DNA of 41,098 bases, from assembly GCA_938036925.1 (NCBI GenBank), contig CALHVU010000051.1:1-41098 (forward strand), written 5' to 3'. The stretch is from an uncultured Atopobium sp. (lineage in GTDB: Bacteria > Actinomycetota > Coriobacteriia > Coriobacteriales > Atopobiaceae). Positions 1 through 7,754 of this stretch are shown piece by piece (within the stretch, counting starts at the first letter, position 1; each line of letters begins with the position of its first letter). Under the pieces are notes generated by a model that searched no databases, had not been told where the DNA came from, and worked only from the letters and a program-made list of their open reading frames with translations. The translations under genes were made by a program, and so were the position numbers.

Positions 1-84
1 GGGCGTGGCTTGGCGTATAGTTATAGAGTTACAAGAAGAAATATTGGCGTGATACAAGGCGTTTTTACGCCGAGAAGAGTGTTT

Positions 85-2568
85 ATGCTTGCTATAAAAA
101 ATGAAACAAACGTAGTGCTTGCGGTTGATACGTCTACAGACATGCTGGCGTGTACGGTCGCGCGTCTGACCAGGCGTGATGCCGCTGCGGCGGACAGCGT
201 AGCGGCCGCGGACGGCGGGTTTGACGTTGAGGTGCTAGCGTCAACGGATCACCTGTGCCGTCGCCAGGCAAACGTGGAGCTTGTGGGCTCGGTCCAGGAG
301 GTGCTTAAGGCTGCTGGTCTGACCATGACCGACGTTGACGCTGTTATCGCAGGTCGAGGACCTGGATCGTTCACGGGAGTACGCATTGGCGTGGCTACCG
401 CAAAAGGCATTGCGTGCGGCTCTGGCCTGCCACTTTACGGCGCAAGCGCACTTGATGCCATGGCGTTCAGCGCGTGGAAGGCGGGCGTGCGCGGCACCGT
501 TGGTGTTGTTGCAGACGCCATGCGCGGCGAGGTCTATCCGGGCATCTACCTGCTGGATGACGCTGGAGCACATAGAACTTTCCCGGTGGAGACCGTCCTC
601 AAGGCAGACGCTTGTGTGGAGGAGTGGTCGAGCAGGACTGATAAGGACCAGATCACGCTTACGGGCAATGGTTTAGTGAAGTACCGTGAGCGTTTTGAGC
701 GCGCGGGTTTCTCGACATATACCGATGAAGCAACGTGGTTCCCAACAGGAGAAGGCCTGGTACGTGCGGTGTGCATGCCCGAGTATCAGCAGGCGGGTGC
801 GGGCGATCCGGCGCTGGTGCTGCCCATTTACACGCGTCTTTCGGATGCGGAGGAGTCGGAGCGCAAGCGTTTGGGCCTCAAAGAGCCGGCAACGGTGGTC
901 CTGACCGGCGTGGATGATGCGTTGGCTGATATTCACCTGCAGCTTCGTCCTATGACGATGAACGATCTTGATCAGGTGGCGGAGCTGGAGGCAGCAACGT
1001 ATGCCGACGCTGCGCATTCGGCCTGGTCAAAGCAGACGTTCTATGACGAGCTTTCGGGCGTTGGGCGCAGCTGGTGGCTGGCTCACGACCGCGGAACGGT
1101 TATTGGTTTTGCGGGCGGTCGTCTGGCAGGAGCTCAGTTTGAGGTGGAAGAAGTGGTGGTTGCGCCCGAGCGTCGCCGCCAAGGAATTGCATCCAAGCTG
1201 GTAGAACGCGTGGCATACGATGCTCAGATGCTGGGCGCATCCGCGATTACCCTTGAGGTGGAGGAGGATAACGCTCCAGCTCAGGGTGCCTATAGCAAGC
1301 TGGGATTTGCCGAGGTTGGTCGTCGTCCGGGATATTACGGTCCAGATTGTGCGGCGCTGTTGATGACAGCGCAGCTGCCTTTGGTGGTTGGCGCGGGCTT
1401 TGAGGCCAGAAACCCCGAGCCTCACGCATCGGTGCGTCCATGGCCTATTGTTGCAGGTGAGCGCTCTGAAGAGACGCTTGCGGCACTGCGTGAGGCAGGG
1501 GATTTGATTCTCAGTCTGGAGTCCTCGTGCGACGAGACCGCCATGTGCATCATGGATTCACACGGTGTGGTCTGCGCAAATGTTGTCGCAACGCAAATTG
1601 ACTTCCACGCTCGCTTTGGCGGCGTCGTGCCCGAGATTGCTTCTCGCAAACATACCGAGGCCATTGTGGGTCTTTTTGAGGAGACCATGGCCCGCGCGGG
1701 TGCGCACTTTGGTTGCGACACGCTGGTGCCGTCTGACCTGGCCGCCGTTGGTGTTACCGCAGGTCCTGGCCTTGTTGGCGCACTTGTTGTGGGTGTGGCG
1801 TTTGCCAAGGGCTTCTGTGTGGCCACTGACCTGCCACTTATTCCCGTCCATCACCTGGAAGGCCACCTGCTGGCCAACCTGTTTGAGACGCCCGACTTGG
1901 AGCCGCCATTTGTGGCCAGTTTGGTCTCGGGCGGCAATACTATGCTGGTGCACGTGCGTGCCTGGGGAGATTACGTGGTCCTGGGATCCACTATTGACGA
2001 CGCCGTGGGCGAGGCATTTGACAAGGTTGCTAAGGCGCTGGGCCTGGGCTATCCAGGCGGCCCCGTGATCAGCAAACTTGCAGCTCAGGGCAATCCTAAG
2101 GCCATCCACTTCCCGCGCGCGATGATGCACAGCGGCGACTATTCCTTTAGTCTTTCTGGCCTAAAGACCGCCGTTATCACCTACATTGAGGGCGAGAATC
2201 GCGCAGGTAGAGCAATCAATCTGCCAGACTTGGCTGCCTCGTTTGAGCAGGCAGTTATTGACGTGCAGGTTGCAAAGGCTAAAACCGCTGTTGAGGAGAC
2301 AGGTGTCTCCGATTTCTGCGTGGGTGGCGGCGTAGCTGCAAACCCCGCACTTAGAGCTGCATATAAGGAAACCTTTGGTCGTATGGGCGTTCGAGTAACG
2401 GTGCCTCCGATGTCGGTTTGCGGAGACAACGCCGCAATGATTGCCGTCGGCGCACTTCGTAGCTACCGTACGCAGGGTTTCTCGTCATTGACCTTGGACG
2501 CAAACCCCAACGCGCAGCTAGGATCGTGGTCGTCGGGTGCGGCACCCGTTGTCCCAAGCGGCATGTAA
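85..2568 (+). CDS. tsaB-rimI-tsaD: TsaB-RimI-TsaD fusion protein (tRNA t6A modification plus GNAT acetyltransferase)
   Basis: Three proteins usually encoded separately are fused here in 827 residues. The N-terminal part (about 1-270) is TsaB-like, with the GRGPGSFTG motif near residue 90. The middle (about 285-430) is a GNAT domain with the acetyl-CoA motif RRRQGIA at 363-369, as in ribosomal-protein acetyltransferase RimI. The C-terminal part (about 472-810) is TsaD, with LESSCDE near 478 and the metal-binding H590-LEG-H594. TsaB and TsaD act with TsaE and TsaC to make N6-threonylcarbamoyladenosine on tRNA. The frame is open upstream to a TTG at 10, but homology begins just after the ATG at 85, so that start is chosen; its ribosome site is weak. 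nadE follows with 10 bases between stop and start, implying one operon. Confidence 0.93.
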   Translation: MLAIKNETNVVLAVDTSTDMLACTVARLTRRDAAAADSVAAADGGFDVEVLASTDHLCRRQANVELVGSVQEVLKAAGLTMTDVDAVIAGRGPGSFTGVRIGVATAKGIACGSGLPLYGASALDAMAFSAWKAGVRGTVGVVADAMRGEVYPGIYLLDDAGAHRTFPVETVLKADACVEEWSSRTDKDQITLTGNGLVKYRERFERAGFSTYTDEATWFPTGEGLVRAVCMPEYQQAGAGDPALVLPIYTRLSDAEESERKRLGLKEPATVVLTGVDDALADIHLQLRPMTMNDLDQVAELEAATYADAAHSAWSKQTFYDELSGVGRSWWLAHDRGTVIGFAGGRLAGAQFEVEEVVVAPERRRQGIASKLVERVAYDAQMLGASAITLEVEEDNAPAQGAYSKLGFAEVGRRPGYYGPDCAALLMTAQLPLVVGAGFEARNPEPHASVRPWPIVAGERSEETLAALREAGDLILSLESSCDETAMCIMDSHGVVCANVVATQIDFHARFGGVVPEIASRKHTEAIVGLFEETMARAGAHFGCDTLVPSDLAAVGVTAGPGLVGALVVGVAFAKGFCVATDLPLIPVHHLEGHLLANLFETPDLEPPFVASLVSGGNTMLVHVRAWGDYVVLGSTIDDAVGEAFDKVAKALGLGYPGGPVISKLAAQGNPKAIHFPRAMMHSGDYSFSLSGLKTAVITYIEGENRAGRAINLPDLAASFEQAVIDVQVAKAKTAVEETGVSDFCVGGGVAANPALRAAYKETFGRMGVRVTVPPMSVCGDNAAMIAVGALRSYRTQGFSSLTLDANPNAQLGSWSSGAAPVVPSGM

Positions 2569-2578
2569 GGAGGCAATT

Positions 2579-4639
2579 GTGCAAGACGGATTCATCAAAG
2601 TTGCAAGTATCACGCCGCGCGTCCGCGTGGCCGACGTGGCGTTTAACGTGGAGAGCTGCCTGGCTGCCATCGAAGAAGCCGCAGGTAATCGCGGCGCCAA
2701 GGTGGTCGTGCTGCCCGAGCTCTGCATCACGGGCTACACCTGCGAGGACCTGTTCTGGCAGGATGCGCTCCTGGACGCTGCCGAGCGCGGCTTGGTTTCC
2801 ATTGCTGCTCGCACGGCCGACGTTGACGCGTTGCTGCTGCTAGGCCTGCCTGTTCGCGTAGCCGGCAAGCTCTACAACTGCGCTGCCGTTCTCTTTAGGG
2901 GAGAGCTTTTGGGCCTGGTGCCTAAGCGCTACGTGCCCATGTACAACGAGTTTTACGAGGGTCGACACTTTGTTTCTGGCCCCAAGACGGTCACCAGTGT
3001 GGACTTTGGCCTGCTTGGCGAGGTGCCGTTTGGTACCAACCAGCTGTTTGCGTGCGACACCATCCCTGAGCTGGTCGTGGGCGCGGAGATCTGCGAGGAC
3101 CTCTGGGTGCCCATGCCGCCGTCAAATGCACACGCCGTTGCCGGCGCCACGCTGATCTGCAACTTGTCCGCGTCGCCTGCGCTGGCTGGCAAGTCCGCAT
3201 ACCGTCGTCAGCTGGTTGCGCAGCAGAGCGCGCATCTGATCTGTGGCTACGTTTACGCCAGTGCAGGCGAGGGCGAGTCTACGACCGATTTGGTTTTCTC
3301 GGGCCATGATCTTGTTGTCGAGAATGGCCGTGTGCTCGCCGATTCTGGCGTGTTTGGCGAGGGTATTGCCGTGTCCGAGATTGACGTGCTGTCGCTGGCG
3401 GCTGACCGCAGGCGCACGTCGACGTTTGAGGTTGCTCCGACGCCGGAGGACTACAAGCACCTGACCACGTATTTCTCGCTGGAGTTTGACGGTGAGAGCG
3501 GCAACGAGTACACCGCCGCAGGTCACGGCAACGAGCACGCCGCCGCAGGTCACGGCCACGACAGCGAGGGCGAGGGCGTCGAGCTTGCAATCCGCACGCC
3601 CCTGACCAGGTACGTTGACCCACATCCGTTTGTGCCCGCGATGGATGACGCTCGCGCAACACGCTGCGAGGAGATTCTGTCGATTCAGGCTCACGGTTTG
3701 GCTTCAAGGCTGGCACACACCGGCTCTGACCACGCGGTTATTGGCATTTCGGGTGGACTTGACTCTACGCTGGCCCTTCTCGTCACGGTGCGAGCGTTTG
3801 ACCAGCTAGGATACGACCGCTCGGGCATTGTAGCTGTGACGATGCCGGGATTTGGCACCACGGACCGCACGTACACCAACGCTATTGAGCTGGTGCAGTC
3901 GCTTGGCGCCGACCTGCGCGAGATTTCCATTGTGGATTCCGTGCTGCAGCACTTCGCAGATATCGGCCACAACCAGGACGTTCACGACGTTGTGTACGAA
4001 AACGCCCAGGCTCGCGAACGCACGCAGATTCTGATGGACGTTGCCAACCAGGTGGGCGGCATGGTCATTGGCACGGGCGACCTTTCCGAGCTGGCGCTTG
4101 GTTGGGCAACGTACAACGGCGACCAGATGTCCATGTACGGCGTGAATGCTTCGGTGCCAAAGACGCTGGTCAGATACCTTGTTGATTACTGTGCAGACGC
4201 TTATGAGGAGCAGGGCGAGGACGAAATTGCTCACGTTTTGCGCGACGTTCTGGACACACCGGTTTCTCCTGAGCTGCTGCCATCCGCGGCAGACGGTTCC
4301 ATTGAGCAGAAGACGGAGGACCTGGTTGGCCCATACGAGTTGCATGATTTCTTCTTGTTCCATGTGCTTCGTCACGGAAGCGGTCCACTCAAGGTTCTAC
4401 GTCTTACCGAGTGCGCGTTTGGTACAGGCACTGACCAGGAGATTTACGACCACGAGACTATCGTGCGTTGGCTGAAGGTATTCTACCGCCGCTTCTTCTC
4501 GCAGCAGTTCAAGCGCTCGGCGATGCCCGACGGACCAAAGGTTGGTTCGGTTTCGCTGTCTCCGCGCGGCGACCTGCGCATGCCATCCGACGCTTCTAGC
4601 TCGCTTTGGCTCTCTGAGTTGGAGAGCCTGGAGGCCTAG
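2579..4639 (+). CDS. nadE: Glutamine-dependent NAD+ synthetase
   Basis: This 686-residue enzyme amidates nicotinic acid adenine dinucleotide to NAD+ using glutamine and ATP. The N-terminal nitrilase-type glutaminase shows the E-K-C triad at E47 (LPELCITGY), K116 (LVPKRY) and C172 (AEICEDLW). The C-terminal synthetase has the PP-loop SGGLDS at 391-396. The start is a GTG preceded by AAGGAGG at 2567-2573, which overlaps the stop of the upstream fusion gene; the open frame continues to 2537 without support. The linker between the domains carries an in-frame 27-bp tandem duplication rich in Gly, His, Ala and Glu, which looks like a lineage-specific insertion. Confidence 0.95.
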   Translation: MQDGFIKVASITPRVRVADVAFNVESCLAAIEEAAGNRGAKVVVLPELCITGYTCEDLFWQDALLDAAERGLVSIAARTADVDALLLLGLPVRVAGKLYNCAAVLFRGELLGLVPKRYVPMYNEFYEGRHFVSGPKTVTSVDFGLLGEVPFGTNQLFACDTIPELVVGAEICEDLWVPMPPSNAHAVAGATLICNLSASPALAGKSAYRRQLVAQQSAHLICGYVYASAGEGESTTDLVFSGHDLVVENGRVLADSGVFGEGIAVSEIDVLSLAADRRRTSTFEVAPTPEDYKHLTTYFSLEFDGESGNEYTAAGHGNEHAAAGHGHDSEGEGVELAIRTPLTRYVDPHPFVPAMDDARATRCEEILSIQAHGLASRLAHTGSDHAVIGISGGLDSTLALLVTVRAFDQLGYDRSGIVAVTMPGFGTTDRTYTNAIELVQSLGADLREISIVDSVLQHFADIGHNQDVHDVVYENAQARERTQILMDVANQVGGMVIGTGDLSELALGWATYNGDQMSMYGVNASVPKTLVRYLVDYCADAYEEQGEDEIAHVLRDVLDTPVSPELLPSAADGSIEQKTEDLVGPYELHDFFLFHVLRHGSGPLKVLRLTECAFGTGTDQEIYDHETIVRWLKVFYRRFFSQQFKRSAMPDGPKVGSVSLSPRGDLRMPSDASSSLWLSELESLEA
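3500..3553 (+). repeat. 27-bp tandem duplication inside nadE
   Basis: Two adjacent 27-bp units (3500-3526 and 3527-3553) differ at two positions and encode GNEYTAAGH then GNEHAAAGH. A partial third unit (GHDSEG) follows. The units keep the frame and lie in the linker between glutaminase and synthetase domains. Confidence 0.85.
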
Positions 4640-4714
4640 CTGGCGTTGCTCGATGGTGCGAGGTACCGTGATGACGTTGACGCAAATTCTGCCGTGCAGC
4701 AAATGATGACGTTC

Positions 4715-4757
4715 AGTACCCAGCTATTCATGTATATGAATAGCTGGGTACTTTTAT
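4715..4757 (+). terminator. Rho-independent terminator after nadE
   Basis: A perfect 16-bp stem (AGTACCCAGCTATTCA at 4715-4730, its complement at 4737-4752) with loop TGTATA is followed by a short T run. It ends the tsa-nadE transcript. Confidence 0.85.
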
Positions 4758-4819
4758 GCAGGTGGATTTTTACTACGAGTAAGGAAGAGGCGGTTTTGGC
4801 CCAAAAATGACTCCCAAGT

Positions 4820-4998
4820 GGTAAAAAATGCGTTTAGTTGGGGTTTACAGAAATTGTGTGATTCTATGCATCAAATCTACCTGGTGTTTTGCTTTGGACA
4901 AATAATCAAAAATCTGGATAGAATTTGCCACCTGGTAAAATGTAGATGCAATTTTTCTGAATACTCCATTTCATCCCCAACTAAACGCATTTTTTACC
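4820..4998. repeat. 24-bp perfect inverted repeat, dispersed intergenic element copy A
   Basis: The word at 4820-4843 begins GGTAAAAAATGCG and ends TTTAGTTGGGG. Its exact reverse complement lies at 4975-4998, with 131 AT-rich bases between. The same 24-mer occurs exactly at 37456-37479, with two variants close by. The 739-base spacer between nadE and groES holds this element and the nadE terminator, and no credible gene. The open frame at 4818-5156 has no ribosome site and is built on the repeat. Confidence 0.85.
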
Positions 4999-5261
4999 CA
5001 AATTGGACCCTCCCAAAGAGGTGTTCATTTTTCCTATGCAAAATCACGAATATCACTAGCAGAATATGCACGAAGCAAAGTTTTGCACCAAAATTTATGC
5101 TAATGGCAAGAAATTGCAGGTGGACACAGCCTGGACATTGCGTTAGCTGCGGTTAGTCGCATGTCACCCGCACGTAGCACACGCGTGTCACGAGCGCCCA
5201 TCTGTTCGCGCATAACCGTTGACGGCTTATACTGCACGCCTACAGAAAATCTAAGTCGGTT

Positions 5262-5291
5262 TTGTAAGATTTTCACAATATTTCGTATAAA
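5262..5291 (+). promoter_or_regulatory. Possible sigma70-type promoter for groES-groEL
   Basis: TTGTAA (5262-5267) and TATAAA (5286-5291) are separated by 18 bases, about 90 bases before groES. No CIRCE (TTAGCACTC-N9-GAGTGCTAA) and no HAIR-type (CTTGAGT-N7-ACTCAAG) operator is visible upstream, so the heat-shock control is not obvious. Confidence 0.35.
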
Positions 5292-5335
5292 TTGTTTTCC
5301 CGTGTGGAATAACTAATAGCGTTGGAAAAGGGCGC

Positions 5336-5361
5336 TTGGCGCCAATATCGGGCTTGGCCCG
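5336..5361 (+). promoter_or_regulatory. Two small dyads in the groES leader
   Basis: The palindrome TTGGCGCCAA (5336-5345) is followed by a 5-bp hairpin CGGGC-ttg-GCCCG (5349-5361). Both lie just before the ribosome site AAAGGGAGG. They could fold in the mRNA leader or bind a repressor; the sequence does not decide which. Confidence 0.4.
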
Positions 5362-5378
5362 AAAGGGAGGTTTTCATT

Positions 5379-5669
5379 ATGAATTTGAAGCCACTTGGAG
5401 ATCGTGTTCTGGTAAAGCCTGCTCCAAAAGAGGAGAAGACATCCTCTGGTCTCTACATTGCATCCGCAGCTCAGGAGCTTCCTCAGCGCGGTGAGGTTCT
5501 CGCAGTTGGAACTGGCAAGCTTGATCAGAATGGCAATCGCATCGCTCTTGATGTTAAAGTCGGCGACCAGGTATTTTATGGCAAGTTCGGTGGCACCGAG
5601 GTCAAGGTAGACGGCCAGGAGCTTCTGCTTCTTCGTGCTGACGACATCCTTGCTGTCCTCGAGGACTAG
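5379..5669 (+). CDS. groES: Co-chaperonin GroES
   Basis: This 96-residue protein is the lid of the GroEL folding chamber. It shows the family start NLKPLGDRVLVKP, a mobile-loop region (EEKTSSGLYI) and the usual full length. The ATG at 5379 follows GGGAGG with 8 bases spacing; the open frame continues upstream to 5322 but lacks homology there. groEL follows 90 bases downstream with no terminator between, giving the classic bicistronic operon. Confidence 0.97.
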   Translation: MNLKPLGDRVLVKPAPKEEKTSSGLYIASAAQELPQRGEVLAVGTGKLDQNGNRIALDVKVGDQVFYGKFGGTEVKVDGQELLLLRADDILAVLED

Positions 5670-5759
5670 TCGCTCGCAGCTCGTTTGCTCGCGGCTCGTC
5701 CGTTCGCAGCTTGTTCGTCCGCTTTTTACTTGTAAGTTCAGCTATTTTGGAGGAATACC

Positions 5760-7397
5760 ATGGCTAAAGATATCGATTTTGGCACCGACGCTCGTGCCAA
5801 GCTTGCTAAGGGCGTAAACACCCTGGCAGATGCCGTAACTACCACTCTTGGACCTAAGGGTCGCTACGTCGCATTGCAGCGTTCTTACGGCGCACCAACC
5901 ATTACTAACGACGGCGTCTCTGTTGCTCGCGAGATTGAGCTCAAGGACCCAGTAGAGAACATGGGCGCTCAGCTGGTCAAAGAGGTTGCAACCAAGACTA
6001 ACGACACCGTCGGCGATGGTACCACCACCGCAACCCTGCTCGCACAGGTCATCGTTAACGAGGGCCTCCGCAACGTTGCAGCTGGCGCAAACCCAATCGC
6101 AATCCGTCGCGGTATCGACAAGGCTGTTGAGGCCGTTGTCGCTCAGATGAGGGGTATCGCAAAGGAGGTCTCAACCAAGCAGCAGATTGCTTCCGTTGGT
6201 ACCATTTCCGCAGGTGACCCAGTTATCGGTGGCAAGATTTCTGATGCTATGGACGTTGTCGGCAAGGACGGCGTCATCACTGTTGAGGAGTCCCAGACCT
6301 TCGGCATCGACATCGACACCGTTGAGGGTATGCAGTTTGACAAGGGCTACGTTTCCCCTTACTTCGCAACCAACAACGAGACTCTTACCGCTGAGCTGGA
6401 CAATCCTTACATCCTCATGACAGACAACAAGATTTCCTCCATCCAGGACATCCTGCCTATCCTTGAGGCAGTCCAGAAGCAGGGCGCACCTCTGCTCATC
6501 ATGGCTGAGGACGTCGACGGCGAGGCTCTGACCACCCTCATCCTCAACAAGCTCCGTGGCGTTCTGAACGTCTGCGCAATCAAGGCTCCTGCATACGGCG
6601 ACCGTCGTAAGCGCATGCTCGAGGACATCGCTGTTCTCACTGGCGGCCAGGCAGTCATCAAGGAGCTCGGCGTTAACCTCAACGAGATCAGCGCAGAGAT
6701 GCTCGGTCGCGCTAAGTCCGTCAAGGTCACTAAGGAGACCACTACCATCGTTGGTGGCGCTGGCTCCAAGGAGGCAATCGACGAGCGTATCGCCCAGATT
6801 AAGGCTGAGATTGAGAACACCACTTCTGACTTCGACCGCGAGAAGCTCCAGGAGCGTCTTGCTAAGCTTGCTGGTGGAGTTGCAGTCATCAAGGTTGGCG
6901 CAGCTACCGAGGTTGAGCTCAAGGAGATCAAGCACCGCATCGAGGACGCACTTCAGGCAACTCGTGCAGCTGTCGAGGAGGGCATTGTCGCAGGTGGCGG
7001 CGTTTCCTTCCTGGCTGCTTCCTCTGTCCTGGACAGCGTTCAGACCTCTGACGCAGACGAGAAGATCGGTGTCGAGATCATCCGCAAGGCACTTGAGGCT
7101 CCAGTTCGCACCATCGCTAACAACGCTGGCTTCGAGGGCAGCGTAGTTGTCGAGAAGATCAAGGCACTCCCAACCGGTCAGGGTCTTGACTCCGCTTCCG
7201 GACAGTATGGCGACATGATTGAGATGGGCGTTCTTGACCCAGTTAAGGTCACCCGCACCACACTTCAGAATGCAGCTTCCGTTGCATCCCTCATCCTCAT
7301 CACCGAGGCAACTGTTTCCGAGATGCCAAAGGACACCACCATCGAGGAGTCCATTTCTCGTGCAGCTGCTCAGGGCGGCCAGGGCGGCATGTACTAA
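5760..7397 (+). CDS. groEL: Chaperonin GroEL
   Basis: At 545 residues this is the standard length for the 60-kDa chaperonin subunit, which folds proteins in the cytosol with GroES and ATP. The ATP-binding block GDGTTTATLLAQ is intact. The C-terminus ends GGQGGMY, a short form of the Gly-Gly-Met tail. The ribosome site TTGGAGGA precedes the ATG. The 90-base spacer from groES contains three imperfect copies of a CTCGCAGCTCG-like segment. Codon use is strongly biased, as expected for a highly expressed gene. Confidence 0.98.
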   Translation: MAKDIDFGTDARAKLAKGVNTLADAVTTTLGPKGRYVALQRSYGAPTITNDGVSVAREIELKDPVENMGAQLVKEVATKTNDTVGDGTTTATLLAQVIVNEGLRNVAAGANPIAIRRGIDKAVEAVVAQMRGIAKEVSTKQQIASVGTISAGDPVIGGKISDAMDVVGKDGVITVEESQTFGIDIDTVEGMQFDKGYVSPYFATNNETLTAELDNPYILMTDNKISSIQDILPILEAVQKQGAPLLIMAEDVDGEALTTLILNKLRGVLNVCAIKAPAYGDRRKRMLEDIAVLTGGQAVIKELGVNLNEISAEMLGRAKSVKVTKETTTIVGGAGSKEAIDERIAQIKAEIENTTSDFDREKLQERLAKLAGGVAVIKVGAATEVELKEIKHRIEDALQATRAAVEEGIVAGGGVSFLAASSVLDSVQTSDADEKIGVEIIRKALEAPVRTIANNAGFEGSVVVEKIKALPTGQGLDSASGQYGDMIEMGVLDPVKVTRTTLQNAASVASLILITEATVSEMPKDTTIEESISRAAAQGGQGGMY

Positions 7398-7418
7398 ACC
7401 GCACCTTCGAGTCACTTC

Positions 7419-7454
7419 AATCGGGTCCAGCTTCTCGCTGGGCCCGATTTTTTT
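7419..7454 (+). terminator. Rho-independent terminator after groEL
   Basis: AATCGGGTCCAGC (7419-7431) pairs with GCTGGGCCCGATT (7437-7449), one G-T pair, loop TTCTC, followed by a T run to 7454. The loop and descending arm contain TTCTCGC, one copy of the dispersed word described in the findings. Confidence 0.9.
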
Positions 7455-7470
7455 GCCGCTGCGCCCACTT

Positions 7471-7539
7471 GGCGAGAATCCCGTCTTGTTGTGGGCGAGA
7501 ATCCCGTCTAGTCGCAGGCGAGAAACCCGTCTTGTCGTA
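7471..7539. repeat. Three tandem 23-bp units carrying the GGCGAGAA word
   Basis: Units at 7471-7493, 7494-7516 and 7517-7539 share GGCGAGAA(T/A)CCCGTCT and then diverge slightly. They sit between the groEL terminator and the ferredoxin-like gene. No reading frame or hairpin explains them. Confidence 0.85.
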
Positions 7540-7643
7540 ACTGCAACGTTTTCCCGCTCAGCGTCCATTAATCGAAATCGTATGAATGTGACGTCATTTG
7601 AGCGGAATTATTGGTCGCTACAGGTTAAAATGTTTATTTGCGA

Positions 7644-7715
7644 CCGCGGCCATACCGCGGCTGCGACTGTGACTACGCCGCAACTGCACCCGCGGCCAGT
7701 ACGCCGCTGCGACTG
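7644..7715. repeat. Direct repeat of 26 bp in the leader of the ferredoxin-like gene
   Basis: 7644-7669 and 7690-7715 both begin CCGCGGCCA and end CGCTGCGACTG-like, with a few mismatches. They are GC-rich and lie 40-110 bases before the start codon, where they could form alternative leader structures. Confidence 0.6.
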
Positions 7716-7754
7716 CACCGTTAATCCGCCACGCGCCAAAGGAGAGGAGGCACC

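Noticed and set aside
4818..5156. 112-codon frame over inverted repeat copy A
   Set aside because: No ribosome site; the composition follows the AT-rich repeat.
7471..7539. CRISPR-like short array
   Set aside because: The units are directly adjacent 23-mers without unique spacers, and no cas gene is near.
6171..7568. 465-codon open frame opposite groEL
   Set aside because: It mirrors the strongly codon-biased groEL gene, has no ribosome site and shows Leu/Asp-rich shadow composition.
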